Assembly (NCBI GenBank): GCA_016124615.1
Contig: WGNF01000008.1
Span: 62,001 to 126,000 of the forward strand
DNA: 64,000 bases
Source of the DNA: Paracoccaceae bacterium
Lineage (GTDB): Bacteria; Pseudomonadota; Alphaproteobacteria; Rhodobacterales; Rhodobacteraceae
Reading direction: 5' to 3'
This document shows, one piece after another, positions 1 through 9,018 of the stretch (position 1 is its first letter; each line of letters opens with the position of its first letter). Position numbers and translations under genes: made by a program. The notes under the pieces are model-generated. The model had not been told where the DNA came from and did not search any database. It saw only the letters and a program-made list of their open reading frames with translations.

Positions 1-1287
1 GCGATTGCGGACTGGGCCCATGTCCGGGTCTTTTCGCCCTGGCGATACAATGTCGATTTGGCCGCGCGGGCGCTGCTGGAGGCCAACGGCTGGACCGCGC
101 CCGCGGCTGACCATCTTCCGACCGGGGGCGAGATCCTGCGCGATTACCTCGAGCCGCTGGCGGCGCTTCCGGCCCTGGCGCCGCGCTTGAGGCTGGGGGC
201 CGAGGTGCTGGCGATCAGCCGACGCGACCACAGCCGACTGGACAGCGAGGGCCGGAACGACGCGCCCTTTATGGTGGTCTGGCGCGACGCGTCGGGGCAA
301 CACCGCACCCTGGCCCGCGCCGTCATCGACGCCTCGGGCACCTCGACGCGGCCCAACCCGATCGGCCGCGACGGGCTGCCGGTCGAAGGGGAACTGGAGA
401 ATGCGGATCGCATCGCCTATGGCATCCCGGACGTAAAGCAGGCGGCGCGGAACATCTACGCGGGGCAGCGAACGCTGGTGATCGGCGCGGGCCATTCGGC
501 GATCAACGTGGTGCTCGACCTGCTTGATCTGCAAGCCGAGGCGCCGCAGACACAGGTGATCTGGGCGACCCGGTCGGGTGGCATCAACCGGTTGCTGGGC
601 GGCGGGCTGAACGATCAACTGCCCGGCCGCGGACACCTGGGGCTTGCGGCGGAAACGGCGATCCGGGCGGGCCGGGTTCAACTGCTGTCGCCGTTTTCGG
701 CGCGGCGGATCACGGCACGCAACGGCGGCGTGGAGGTGGAGGCTGCGGCAGAGAGCCAGCCGGTGACCCTGCAGGTGGATCGGATCGTCGTCGCAACCGG
801 CTTCCGACCCGATCTGTCGCCGCTTGGCGAACTGCGCCTGTCGCTCGATCCGGCAGTGGAGGCGCCGCGCGCGCTGGCACCGCTGATCGACCCGAACCTG
901 CATTCCTGCGGCACGGTTCCGCCGCATGGGGTCGATGAGCTTTCGCACCCCGAGACAGGTTTCTTCATCGTTGGCATGAAAAGCTATGGCCGCGCCCCGA
1001 CCTTCCTGATGGCAACCGGCTACGAGCAGGTGCGTTCCATTGCCGCCGAACTGGCCGGAGACCGCGTGGCGGCACGGCAAGTGGAACTGGTGCTGCCAGA
1101 GACGGGCGTCTGCAGTGGTCTGCCGACCGTTCCAGACGCCGCTGCAGGGGCGAGCGCCTGTTGTGGCGGGCCAGCAACAAGCGCGGGGGCCTGTTGCCTG
1201 CGCGACGAGGCGGCGAAGGCTGCGGGCGAGGTGGGCTGCGGATGCGGCGCCCCAACCGGCAAACCGCGCGAGGCGGCATGCTGCTGA
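1..1287 (+). CDS. FAD/NAD(P)-dependent oxidoreductase with Cys-rich C-terminal tail (5' partial)
   Basis: The reading frame is open from the first base, so the start and the FAD-binding N-terminus lie outside the window. The visible part has a second Rossmann motif (VIGAGHSAINV) and a typical IVVATGFRPD segment, as in flavin monooxygenase or thioredoxin-reductase-like enzymes. The last ~42 residues (about 1156-1284) are unusual: four closely spaced Cys pairs (ACCGG, GACC, GCGCG, terminal AACC) give eight cysteines in a low-complexity Ala/Gly stretch, a likely soft-metal or As(III) binding tail. The next gene overlaps its end by 10 bp, and the operon continues into arsenic genes. ArsO-like flavoproteins are known from ars operons, but the substrate here is unknown. 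Family is clear; the role is inferred from context. Confidence 0.8.
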   Translation, partial: AIADWAHVRVFSPWRYNVDLAARALLEANGWTAPAADHLPTGGEILRDYLEPLAALPALAPRLRLGAEVLAISRRDHSRLDSEGRNDAPFMVVWRDASGQHRTLARAVIDASGTSTRPNPIGRDGLPVEGELENADRIAYGIPDVKQAARNIYAGQRTLVIGAGHSAINVVLDLLDLQAEAPQTQVIWATRSGGINRLLGGGLNDQLPGRGHLGLAAETAIRAGRVQLLSPFSARRITARNGGVEVEAAAESQPVTLQVDRIVVATGFRPDLSPLGELRLSLDPAVEAPRALAPLIDPNLHSCGTVPPHGVDELSHPETGFFIVGMKSYGRAPTFLMATGYEQVRSIAAELAGDRVAARQVELVLPETGVCSGLPTVPDAAAGASACCGGPATSAGACCLRDEAAKAAGEVGCGCGAPTGKPREAACC

Positions 1288-2468
1288 GTGAACGCAGCCG
1301 GGTGATCTCGGCGCTTGGCATCGTCCAGATCTTCAACTGGGGGTCCACCTACTACCTGCTTGCCGTGCTGGCGGGCCCGATCCAGCGCGGCACGGGATGG
1401 TCGGCTGAGGCGGTGACGGCTGGCATTTCCATCGGCCTGCTGATCTCCGGCCTTGTCGCGCGCCGGGTCGGGCGGCTGATCCAGACGCACGGCGGCAGGC
1501 TCGTGCTGGCCGGTGGGGTCGGCTGCATCGCCGCGGGGCTGGTCATGCTGGGCCTCGCCCAGACCTTCGGCCTCTACCTTGCCGCGTGGATCGTGATCGG
1601 CCTCGGCATGGGCGCGGGGCTCTATGACGCCGCGTTCTCCACGCTCGGGCGGCTTTATGGCCACGAGGCGCGGCGGGCGATCACCGTCCTGACGCTGTGG
1701 GGCGGCTTCGCCAGTACCGTCTGCTGGCCGATTTCCGCCTTTCTCGTCGATGCGCTTGGCTGGCGCGGGGCGTGTTTCGCCTACACCGGTCTGCACCTGG
1801 GCGTGACCTTGCCGCTCTGCCTCTTTGCCCTGCCCCGCAAGGTGCCGCCGTTACCCTCGTCCCCCGGCCGGTCCCGGCCTGACGGCGACACCCTGATCCA
1901 CGATCCAAGGCTCTGGCTGATCGCGGTGGCGGGTGTCACGCTTGCGGTGCTGGCCGCGCTCTGGTCGATCCATGTGATGACGATCCTGAAGGCCGATGGC
2001 TACGGGCTTGCTGCGGCGGTGGGGCTTGGCGTGTTCATCGGCCCGTCGCAGGTCGCCGCCCGTGTCATCGAGATGCTGAGCGGTGGCCGACACCATCCGG
2101 CCTGGACGATGATGGCCGCCACCGGTCTGGTTGCCGCAGGCTTCGCCGGGCTTCTGGTCGGGGCACCGGCCGCGGCGGCGCTGGTCGCCTACGGGGCGGG
2201 CAACGGGCTGTGGTCGATTGCCCGCGGCGCGCTGCCATTGGCGATCTTCGACCCGCAGGATTATGCCCTTGTGATGGGGCGCCTCGCGCGGCCCACCCTC
2301 ATTGCATCGGCGGCGGCGCCGCTCGTCGGCTCCGCACTGCTGGACCACCTGGGCCCCTACGGCACGCTTGACACGCTTGCCGTGGTTTCGGTGTTGCCGC
2401 TCGCTGCGGCCATCCTGCTGGTCCTGATCATCCGCAGAGAGGCCGGGGCACAGCTCAAGGCGTTCTAG
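1278..2468 (+). CDS. MFS transporter of the arsenic operon
   Basis: A 396-residue integral membrane protein of the major facilitator superfamily, with about twelve hydrophobic segments and an intracellular basic loop (ARRVGRLIQTHGGR) after the second helix. The ATG at 1278 overlaps the upstream flavoprotein by 10 bp, which suggests translational coupling and a shared function. ArsK-type MFS proteins export trivalent arsenicals in related alphaproteobacteria, and this could be one. However, the sequence alone does not show the substrate, so efflux of an arsenic compound (perhaps a product of the flavoprotein) is inferred from position. It is not ArsJ, which is encoded separately downstream. 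Confidence 0.8.
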   Translation: MLLSERSRVISALGIVQIFNWGSTYYLLAVLAGPIQRGTGWSAEAVTAGISIGLLISGLVARRVGRLIQTHGGRLVLAGGVGCIAAGLVMLGLAQTFGLYLAAWIVIGLGMGAGLYDAAFSTLGRLYGHEARRAITVLTLWGGFASTVCWPISAFLVDALGWRGACFAYTGLHLGVTLPLCLFALPRKVPPLPSSPGRSRPDGDTLIHDPRLWLIAVAGVTLAVLAALWSIHVMTILKADGYGLAAAVGLGVFIGPSQVAARVIEMLSGGRHHPAWTMMAATGLVAAGFAGLLVGAPAAAALVAYGAGNGLWSIARGALPLAIFDPQDYALVMGRLARPTLIASAAAPLVGSALLDHLGPYGTLDTLAVVSVLPLAAAILLVLIIRREAGAQLKAF

Positions 2469-2530
2469 GCCCCATGCCGTCGCCCCCTCATCATGGAACT
2501 GTCGCAAAAGGTTCACTACCTGACGACGAA

Positions 2531-2560
2531 TGATTCCAGTATTCATGATTTATGGAATCA
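2531..2560 (+). promoter_or_regulatory. perfect dyad overlapping the arsR-arsC start codon (probable ArsR operator)
   Basis: An 8-bp perfect inverted repeat, TGATTCCA at 2531-2538 and TGGAATCA at 2553-2560, is separated by 14 AT-rich bases. Its right arm contains the last two bases of the ATG at 2552. ArsR/SmtB repressors bind such dyads, so autoregulation of the fused arsR-arsC gene is the simplest reading. Binding has not been shown. Confidence 0.55.
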
Positions 2561-3400
2561 AAAGCCGCCTCCGACATCTTTGCCGTGCTTGGCCATGAGG
2601 GCCGCCTCTCGGTCTTCCGCCTGCTGATGCGCCACGCCCCGCAGGGCGTGCGGGCGGGCGAGATTGCCGAGGTGCTGGGGCTGAAGCCGAACACGGCCTC
2701 GGTCTATCTCGGCGCGCTGGAACAGGCCGGGCTGATCGCGGCACGCCGCGACGGCCGCGCGATTTTCTACTCCATTGACCTGCCCCGCACGGCGGGACTG
2801 GTCGACTATTTCCTGACCGATTGCTGCCGGGGCCGACCGGACCTCTGCGCACCCGCCACGCTTGCCACCTTCCCCCCCGTTCAAAGGACCCTCAACATGT
2901 CGAAGCGCGTGTTCAACGTTCTGTTCATCTGTTCGGGCAACTCTGCCCGCTCGATCTTTGCCGAAGCGATCCTCCACAAGGAGGGCGCGGGGAAGTTCGT
3001 CGCCTTTTCGGCCGGGACCAAGCCGCGGTCGGACTTGAACCCCTACGCGCTGGAGGTCTTGAAGCGCAGCGGCCATGACGTGTCGAGCCTGCGCGCCAAG
3101 AACGTCGACGAATTCCGCCAGCCGGGTGCCCCGAAGTTCGACTTCGTCTTCACCGTCTGCGACACCGCCGCGCATGAGGACTGCCAGCCCTGGCCAGGCC
3201 AGCCGATGACCGCGCACTGGGGCATGCCCGACCCGGTGAAGGCCACCGGCACCGATGCCGAAAAGGCGCTGGCCTTCGCGCGCACCTATGCCGAACTGGA
3301 ACGTCGCATCCGCGCCTTCGTGGCGCTGCCCTTCGAGGCGCTGCAGCGCGTCGCCCTGCAGGACCGGCTGGACGATCTGGGTCACGAGGTCGAGGCGTGA
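2552..3400 (+). CDS. ArsR-family repressor fused to low-molecular-weight-phosphatase-type arsenate reductase
   Basis: One continuous 282-residue frame carries two arsenic functions. Residues ~1-100 are an ArsR winged helix ([21 protein letters not shown]) ending in a Cys cluster, C91-C92 and C99, that resembles As(III)-sensing sites of ArsR proteins with a C-terminal metal site. Residues ~118-260 are an arsenate reductase of the LMW tyrosine phosphatase fold, with the CX5R loop C127-S-G-N-S-A-R133 followed by S134. The enzyme reduces As(V) to As(III), and the N-terminal half would repress the operon until As(III) binds. A second start, Met116, lies just before the reductase domain behind a good ribosome binding site. 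It is followed by the GAPDH gene after 22 bp. Domain assignments are firm; the mode of coupling is inferred. Confidence 0.9.
   Translation: MESKAASDIFAVLGHEGRLSVFRLLMRHAPQGVRAGEIAEVLGLKPNTASVYLGALEQAGLIAARRDGRAIFYSIDLPRTAGLVDYFLTDCCRGRPDLCAPATLATFPPVQRTLNMSKRVFNVLFICSGNSARSIFAEAILHKEGAGKFVAFSAGTKPRSDLNPYALEVLKRSGHDVSSLRAKNVDEFRQPGAPKFDFVFTVCDTAAHEDCQPWPGQPMTAHWGMPDPVKATGTDAEKALAFARTYAELERRIRAFVALPFEALQRVALQDRLDDLGHEVEA
2883..2899 (+). promoter_or_regulatory. internal ribosome binding site and ATG inside arsR-arsC
   Basis: AAAGGA at 2883-2888 stands 8 bases before an in-frame ATG at 2897, exactly at the linker between the ArsR and arsenate-reductase domains ([15 protein letters not shown]). 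This could initiate a free ~167-residue ArsC in addition to the fusion. It may also be a relic of two originally separate genes that became joined by loss of the arsR stop codon. Confidence 0.45.
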
Positions 3401-3422
3401 CGGGTATCGGAGGGCAGGAAAG

Positions 3423-4433
3423 ATGACACGGATCGCATTGAACGGCCTTGGCCGTATCGGCAAGCTGGTGCTGCGACGGCTGGTGGATCAGGGCGCGGCG
3501 GGCGACATCGTGCTGCTGAACGATCCGGCGGGCACGCCGGAACAGCACGCGCTGCTGATGGAATTCGACTCGGTGCATGGCCGCTGGGGCGCACAGATCG
3601 CGCATGACGCGAACAGCCTGACGCTGAACGGCACGCGGATGCGGCTGACGGCGGCAAAGCGGATCGAGGATCTGCCGCTGGCCGAGATGGGCGTCGATCT
3701 GGTGATCGACTGCACAGGCGTGTTCAAGACGGCGGAAAAGATCGCGCCCTATTACACAGCGGGGGTGAAGAAGGTGGTGGTGTCGGCGCCGGTGAAGGAT
3801 GGCGGCGCGCTGAACCTCGTCTACGGGGTCAACCACGGGCTTTACGACCCAGCGCAGCATGATCTGATCACGGCGGCAAGCTGCACGACGAACTGCCTCG
3901 CCCCGGTGGTGAAGGTGATCCACGAGGCGATCGGCATCCGGCACGGCTCTATCACGACGATCCACGACGTGACCAACACCCAGACCATCGTCGACCGCCC
4001 GGCCAAGGACATGCGCCGCGCCCGTTCGGCACTCCTGAACCTGATCCCGACGACGACCGGCTCCGCCACCGCCATCACGCTGATTTATCCCGAGTTGAAG
4101 GGGCGGTTGAACGGCCATGCGGTGCGGGTGCCGCTGTTGAACGCCTCGATCACCGATTGCGTGTTCGAGGTGCAGCGGGCGACCACGGTCGAGGAGGTGA
4201 ACGCGCTGTTCGCCGCCGCCGCAGAAGGGCCGTTGAACGGTATTCTGGGCTATGAGACGCGGGTGCTTGTCTCGTCGGACTATCTGAACGACCCGCGCTC
4301 GTCGATCGTCGATGCGGGTTCCACGATGGTGGTGAATGGCACGCAGGTGAAAATCTACGCCTGGTATGACAACGAATGGGGCTATTCCTGCCGTCTGGTC
4401 GACATCGCCCACATGGTGGCGGGGTCGCTGTGA
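3423..4433 (+). CDS. gapdh: ArsJ-associated glyceraldehyde-3-phosphate dehydrogenase
   Basis: A 336-residue NAD-dependent GAPDH of the phosphorylating type, with N-terminal NGLGRIGK, catalytic Cys154 in [11 protein letters not shown] and the C-terminal WYDNEWGYS signature. In ars operons such paralogues accept arsenate in place of phosphate and make unstable 1-arseno-3-phosphoglycerate, which the adjacent ArsJ exports (known from Pseudomonas aeruginosa). The start at 3423 is preceded by a GGAGG-like sequence. The stop overlaps the GTG start of arsJ by 4 bp, supporting coupled expression. A housekeeping role is less likely given this position. Confidence 0.92.
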   Translation: MTRIALNGLGRIGKLVLRRLVDQGAAGDIVLLNDPAGTPEQHALLMEFDSVHGRWGAQIAHDANSLTLNGTRMRLTAAKRIEDLPLAEMGVDLVIDCTGVFKTAEKIAPYYTAGVKKVVVSAPVKDGGALNLVYGVNHGLYDPAQHDLITAASCTTNCLAPVVKVIHEAIGIRHGSITTIHDVTNTQTIVDRPAKDMRRARSALLNLIPTTTGSATAITLIYPELKGRLNGHAVRVPLLNASITDCVFEVQRATTVEEVNALFAAAAEGPLNGILGYETRVLVSSDYLNDPRSSIVDAGSTMVVNGTQVKIYAWYDNEWGYSCRLVDIAHMVAGSL

Positions 4434-5680
4434 CGACCGCCGCGCGATCCTCGGCTCTGGCCGCCTATGGCGCGGTGACAGCAGCCTACTGGGCCTTCAT
4501 GCTGTCGGATGGCGCGCTCAGGATGCTGGTGCTGCTGCACTTCGACATTTTGGGCTTCAGCCCGATCGCCATCGCCTGGCTTTTCCTGCTGTACGAGGTG
4601 GCGGGGATCGTCACCAACCTTTCGGCGGGCTGGATCGCCATTCGCTTCGGGCTGACGACGACGCTTTACGCCGGGCTGGGGTTGCAGGTGGGCGCGCTGG
4701 TCATGCTCGCCGGGCTTGATCCGCAGTGGAGCATCGCGGTGTCGGTCGCCTATGTGATGCTGGCGCAGGGGCTTTCCGGCGTGGCGAAAGACCTGACCAA
4801 GATGTCGTCGAAAAGCGCGGTGAAACTGCTGGCGCCCGCCGCAGAGGGTGGCCTCTTCCGCTGGGTTGCGGTGCTGACGGGCTCGAAGAACGCGGTGAAG
4901 GGGGCGGGCTTCTTCGTCGGCGCCGCGCTGCTGGCGGGCTTCGGCTTCCGCGCCTCGATCTGGGCGATGGCGCTGGTGCTGCTGGCCATCCTGATCGCCT
5001 CGGTGACGTTCATGCCGCCCGGCCTGCCCCGCGGCAAGAAGGGCACGAAGTTCGGCGAGATCTTCTCGAAGGATGCGCGCATCAACCGCCTGTCCGCCGC
5101 CCGCATGTTCCTGTTTGGCGCCCGCGACGTGTGGTTCGTGGTCGGCATCCCGGTCTACTTCGAGGCGGCGCTGTCGGATGGCACCCCCGCCGGGCACCGC
5201 ATGGCGTTCTTTCTGGTCGGCGCCTTCATGTCGATCTGGGTGATCGCCTATGGCGCGGTACAGGCGGCGGCACCGAAACTGCTGCATGCGACGAACCGAC
5301 CCGAGGCGGACATCACCGCGCTCGCCTCGCACTGGGTGCTGATCCTGACTGCAATCCCCTTTGCGCTGGCGGCTGTCGCGCTCTTCGCCGGGGCGCCCGC
5401 GCTCTGGCTGACGCTGACGCTGGCCGTCGGGCTGCTGGGCTTCGGCTATGTCTTCGCGATCAACTCCTCGGTCCATTCCTACCTGATCCTCGCCTTCACC
5501 AGCGCCGAGCGGGTGACGATGGATGTGGGGTTCTACTACATGTCGAACGCGGCGGGTCGGCTCTTGGGCACGCTGCTTTCCGGTGTCAGCTACGAGGTCG
5601 GCGGGCTGCCGCTTTGCCTTGCCACGGCGGGCGTGCTGTCAGGGCTCAGTTGGCTCGCGGTGCGCAAGCTCGGCAGGTGA
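4430..5680 (+). CDS. arsJ: organoarsenical efflux MFS transporter ArsJ
   Basis: A 416-residue MFS membrane protein whose sequence ([20 protein letters not shown] near the start, [19 protein letters not shown] in a cytoplasmic loop) and adjacency to GAPDH identify ArsJ. The known role is export of 1-arseno-3-phosphoglycerate, which then decays to arsenate outside, so the pair acts as an arsenate efflux system that needs no reduction. Translation starts at GTG 4430 within the GAPDH stop (GTGA overlap). It is the last plus-strand gene of the operon and converges on aioA. Confidence 0.93.
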   Translation: MTTAARSSALAAYGAVTAAYWAFMLSDGALRMLVLLHFDILGFSPIAIAWLFLLYEVAGIVTNLSAGWIAIRFGLTTTLYAGLGLQVGALVMLAGLDPQWSIAVSVAYVMLAQGLSGVAKDLTKMSSKSAVKLLAPAAEGGLFRWVAVLTGSKNAVKGAGFFVGAALLAGFGFRASIWAMALVLLAILIASVTFMPPGLPRGKKGTKFGEIFSKDARINRLSAARMFLFGARDVWFVVGIPVYFEAALSDGTPAGHRMAFFLVGAFMSIWVIAYGAVQAAAPKLLHATNRPEADITALASHWVLILTAIPFALAAVALFAGAPALWLTLTLAVGLLGFGYVFAINSSVHSYLILAFTSAERVTMDVGFYYMSNAAGRLLGTLLSGVSYEVGGLPLCLATAGVLSGLSWLAVRKLGR

Positions 5681-5751
5681 CCCACGTCCACCGTGCACGG
5701 CGTGGTGGCCGGGCGGATGCGCCATTGCAAGCGGCCCGGCGCTGACGAATA

Positions 5752-5781
5752 CCCCCTCGCCGGTCTGTTCCGGCAAGGGGG
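5752..5781. terminator. hairpin between convergent arsJ and aioA
   Basis: CCCCCTCGCCGG (5752-5763) pairs with CCGGCAAGGGGG (5770-5781) across a six-base loop, with one mismatch. It lies ten bases past the aioA stop and 72 past the arsJ stop. There is no long T-run on either side, so efficiency is uncertain. It probably stops aioBA transcription and perhaps both strands. Confidence 0.55.
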
Positions 5782-5790
5782 CGAGGCCCG

Positions 5791-8310
5791 TCAGGCCGTG
5801 TATTCCTTCGACTTGAAGGAGATGCCGCGAACCGCCTCGGGCGCGTCGGCCAGCTTGCGGATGTTGGCCCAGGCGTGCTTGTAATCCGGCAGCACCAGCT
5901 CGTTCACGCCGGGGTTGACGACGTTGCCCTGCTGGCCAGTGGGGGTGCCGAACAGCATGAAGGTCTCGCCCGGCCGGGCCGTGGGCGTGGGATAGGCCAT
6001 CGCCTGGGTGGCGCCGGCGTCGTTGTAGACCTCGACCAGATCGCCCGCCTTCACGCCGACCTTTGCCATGTCATCGGGATGCATCTCGATGAACGGGAAC
6101 GGGTAGCGGTCGGAAACGAAGTCGTTCTCCTGATCCAGAAAGTGGTTCTGCCAGTTGATGTTGGACCGACCATTGTTGATGAGAAAGGCGTATTTCACCT
6201 TCTCGTCGGCCTTGCCCGGCGCCTGCCAGCCGCGCCACGCCCCGGCGCAGAACAGCGCCTTTTTATCGGGGCGGCCGTGCCGGTCGAACTTGCCATCGGT
6301 ATAAAGCCGCTGGGTGCCGACCAGCTTGTCGTCCTTGTAGTCCACCACCGGCTCTTGCACGCCATTGGTGCCCATTGCCCGCAGCCGGTCATAGGTGACG
6401 ATCTTGCCGGTATGGGCATAGTAGCCATCCATGAAGGCGTCTTCCTCCGACTTCCAGTCGTAGCCCTTGAACTGGTCGGCATAATCCGCCTTGCCCATCG
6501 CGCGCAGCACCCGCTCCATGTTCTGCGCCAGGGCCGCCGCGATCATGCAGTCGGGCTTCGCGCTGCCGGGGCCATCCATGTATCGCTCGGTCAGCCGCAA
6601 CCGCCGCTCGCCGTTCATCGAGGTCAGGTTCATCTCGCCCGATTCCACCGCGGGCAGGATCACATGCGCGGCCTGACCGATCTGGCTGTGGATGATGTCG
6701 ACGTTGACGGAGAAAAGCCCGCCCGCATCCACCGCTTTCACGATGGCGTCGATCAGTTCGGCGCGGGTGCCACCGGCGACGGCGTCCATCGCCTCTTTCA
6801 CCATGTTCGTGCGCTTGTTGTAGATGCGCTTGAACTCGGTGGCATTCAGCGTGGTCTTGTAATGGTCGTTGGCCCAGATGTGGTGGACCTTGCCCTGACC
6901 CTTGATGATCAGGTCGTCGACATAGGCGGCGGGTCGGCCGACATGCGACTCGTCGGGGCGCATATAGCCCTCCTGATGGCCGCCAAGCCGCACGACGCCG
7001 CCACCGGGGCGGCCGATGTTGCCGGTTGCCAGCGCGATATTCACCAGCGCACCTATGGTGCGGTAATTGTCGTTGCCCCAGATGATCCCTTTTTCATAGG
7101 GGAACACCGTGCGCTTGCGCGCGCCGCCATCCTTCGGCTTGGCAATCCATTCGGCGGCCTTCACGATGTCGTCCTTCGACAGGCCGCAGATCTTGGCGCC
7201 ATCGTCCAGCGACATCTTGCAGGCCGCCACCGCCGCCTTGAAGCTGGTCAGCGCCGCCGGATAGGCTTTGTTCTCGGCCTGTGCCGGGTCCGGACCCTGG
7301 AACGTCGAGGCGGCGATGAAGTCGTTGTCCAGCCAGCCCTTGTCGACGATGTAGGTGAACAGCGTGTTGAACAGCGCAAGGTCGGTGCCGCTTTCGATCT
7401 GCAGGTGCAGCACGTTGTCCTTGCCTGCGACCACTTCGCAGGTGTTGATCGTCACCGTCCGCCGCGGATCGACGATCACGATTTTTGCGGGCGCATGCGG
7501 CTCGTTCGGCAGTTGCGCCTTTTTCTTGTCCATGCTGTCGCCGCGCAGGCCCGGAACCCAGTGGTTCAGGAACAGGTTCGACTGTGTCTCCATCGCGTTG
7601 CCGCCGACAAGGAAGATCGCGTCGGTCAGCTCGTAATCCTCATAGCAGTTGTTCAGCTCGCCGATGCCCATGTCGCGGGTCGAATGCACCTCGGAGTTAT
7701 AGGCGGGCCGGTTGTGGATGCGGCAGTTCTTCACCTTCATCGACCCGAAGTAGAGCTTGCCGGTGCCCCATGTATTCTCATACCCGCCGGCCGAGCCGCC
7801 GTGGTCGAACATCGACACGAACAGGTCATCTTCCTTGCCCTTGTCCACCACCCGCGCGGTGACTTGCGCCACAAGGTCCAGCGCATCGTCCCATGTCGTT
7901 GGCTGCCAGGTGCCATAGCGCCAGACCATCGGCTCTGTCAGCCGCTGCTGCTGCGTGCCCGTCACGTCCGAGCGGCGGTTTTCGGCCATCCGCGCGCCGC
8001 GCACCGAGCCGAGGCCCGAGTTCACGACGCAGTTGTCATCCGGCTTGATGACCAGATGCACGTCCTGCCCGCCCTGCTTGACGACGTTGTACATCGAGGG
8101 CGCATACCAGTTCGGCGTCTGGGCGTCCTGCTGCTGGCCAAGATCCACGCCGAACTTGTTGGCGCCGGGCGCGGTGCCGCCCTGCTTGTTCATCGGCCAT
8201 GTGTAGGCCTTGTAGCCGCAGCCGACGATGCAATAGTGGCAGGTGACGTTGAATTCCTTCGCATCCTTCGGAATGATCGGCAGGCGGTCGATCTGTCTTT
8301 TGTAAGCCAT
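5791..8310 (-). CDS. aioA: arsenite oxidase large (molybdopterin) subunit AioA
   Basis: An 839-residue DMSO-reductase-family protein, close to the usual ~825-845 for AioA. The [3Fe-4S] motif C24-x2-C27-x3-C31 (CHYCIVGCGYKAY) is at the N-terminus, and the body matches AioA throughout (NTWGTGKLYFGSMKVKNCR, HNRPAYNSEVHSTRDMG). It binds the Mo-bis-MGD centre and oxidises As(III) to As(V) in the periplasm, passing electrons through the Rieske subunit. It has no signal peptide of its own, in keeping with co-export by the Tat signal of AioB. It starts 14 bp after aioB and closes the aioXSRBA cluster. Confidence 0.97.
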   Translation of the reverse strand: MAYKRQIDRLPIIPKDAKEFNVTCHYCIVGCGYKAYTWPMNKQGGTAPGANKFGVDLGQQQDAQTPNWYAPSMYNVVKQGGQDVHLVIKPDDNCVVNSGLGSVRGARMAENRRSDVTGTQQQRLTEPMVWRYGTWQPTTWDDALDLVAQVTARVVDKGKEDDLFVSMFDHGGSAGGYENTWGTGKLYFGSMKVKNCRIHNRPAYNSEVHSTRDMGIGELNNCYEDYELTDAIFLVGGNAMETQSNLFLNHWVPGLRGDSMDKKKAQLPNEPHAPAKIVIVDPRRTVTINTCEVVAGKDNVLHLQIESGTDLALFNTLFTYIVDKGWLDNDFIAASTFQGPDPAQAENKAYPAALTSFKAAVAACKMSLDDGAKICGLSKDDIVKAAEWIAKPKDGGARKRTVFPYEKGIIWGNDNYRTIGALVNIALATGNIGRPGGGVVRLGGHQEGYMRPDESHVGRPAAYVDDLIIKGQGKVHHIWANDHYKTTLNATEFKRIYNKRTNMVKEAMDAVAGGTRAELIDAIVKAVDAGGLFSVNVDIIHSQIGQAAHVILPAVESGEMNLTSMNGERRLRLTERYMDGPGSAKPDCMIAAALAQNMERVLRAMGKADYADQFKGYDWKSEEDAFMDGYYAHTGKIVTYDRLRAMGTNGVQEPVVDYKDDKLVGTQRLYTDGKFDRHGRPDKKALFCAGAWRGWQAPGKADEKVKYAFLINNGRSNINWQNHFLDQENDFVSDRYPFPFIEMHPDDMAKVGVKAGDLVEVYNDAGATQAMAYPTPTARPGETFMLFGTPTGQQGNVVNPGVNELVLPDYKHAWANIRKLADAPEAVRGISFKSKEYTA

Positions 8311-8324
8311 CGCGGATCCCTCCT

Positions 8325-8843
8325 TCAGAGCACGTTTGACAGGCGGCCATAGAGCAGCTCATCGACGCCTTCGGCGTAGATGTCCCCCTTGGCGTCGATC
8401 CGCAGGGTGAACTGCGGCAAGTTTTGCGTGGCGTGGCCCCAAACCTCTTGCCCGCCCGCCTCGGCATCGAAGCGCGAATAGTGGCCGGGGCAGTTGAAGG
8501 TCCGGTCATCGGTGTTGTAGGACAGCGGAAACCCCTTGTGCGGGCAGGTGACCGAGAAGGCCACGATGTCCATCTGGGGGCCCACGCCGCCTTCCACCGC
8601 CTTGCCGAGCTTCAGCAACACGCCGGGGCTGTCGCCATCGGGGTAGGCGATGTCCATCGGCTCGTTCAGCTTCAGATCGGACAGGTTCGCCAGCCGGTTA
8701 CTGGGATATTCAACAAGCGCCATCGGCGGCGCCGCCTTGGCGCGGCCCGGCATCATCGTCGCGGCCGCAGCGCCTGCCGTTGCCACAAGTCCCCCCCGCA
8801 AAAACTGACGCCTGCCAACTTCAACCAGTTGGTTGCATTTCAT
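8325..8843 (-). CDS. aioB: arsenite oxidase small (Rieske) subunit AioB
   Basis: A 172-residue protein with a Tat signal (GRRQFLRGGLVATAG, residues 10-24) and a Rieske [2Fe-2S] site, C100-P-H102 and C118-P-G-H121, with the 15-residue spacing usual for AioB. The positions that form a disulfide in bc1-type Rieske proteins are Phe and Gly here, as in forms lacking the bridge. It carries AioA across the membrane and relays electrons to a periplasmic cytochrome. AAGGGAGGAG precedes the ATG. It begins 175 bp after aioR, leaving room for its own promoter. Confidence 0.96.
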   Translation of the reverse strand: MKCNQLVEVGRRQFLRGGLVATAGAAAATMMPGRAKAAPPMALVEYPSNRLANLSDLKLNEPMDIAYPDGDSPGVLLKLGKAVEGGVGPQMDIVAFSVTCPHKGFPLSYNTDDRTFNCPGHYSRFDAEAGGQEVWGHATQNLPQFTLRIDAKGDIYAEGVDELLYGRLSNVL

Positions 8844-8933
8844 CGCACGCTCCTCCCTTGCGCTTCTTTCGGGTCAGTTTAGCGCGGGCTTCGAAGTGAG
8901 GGAGGCAGGAGATCACGGCAGGGGTGGCGACTA

Positions 8934-8949
8934 ATCATTTGTAATTGAT
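8934..8949. promoter_or_regulatory. imperfect palindrome in an AT-rich patch upstream of aioB
   Basis: ATCATTTGTAATTGAT is symmetric at six of eight base pairs and sits in about 30 bases of AT-rich DNA (8931-8960) in otherwise GC-rich sequence, ~90 bp before aioB. TATTAT/TATATA-like -10 candidates lie just upstream on the minus strand. It may be the aioBA promoter and its regulator site. No GG-N10-GC (-24/-12) sequence occurs in the 175-bp gap itself. Confidence 0.35.
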
Positions 8950-9018
8950 ATATAATAAATGCAGGTTCGGATTCCCGGACATGGCGGGCGGGGGGATGTT
9001 CGGAAATCCTGACAGCCT

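Noticed and set aside
5875..8352. Long open frame opposite aioA (and similar frames opposite other genes)
   Set aside because: High-G+C codon bias opens antisense frames. The products are Arg/His/Ala-rich and match no family, while the opposite strand encodes clear proteins.
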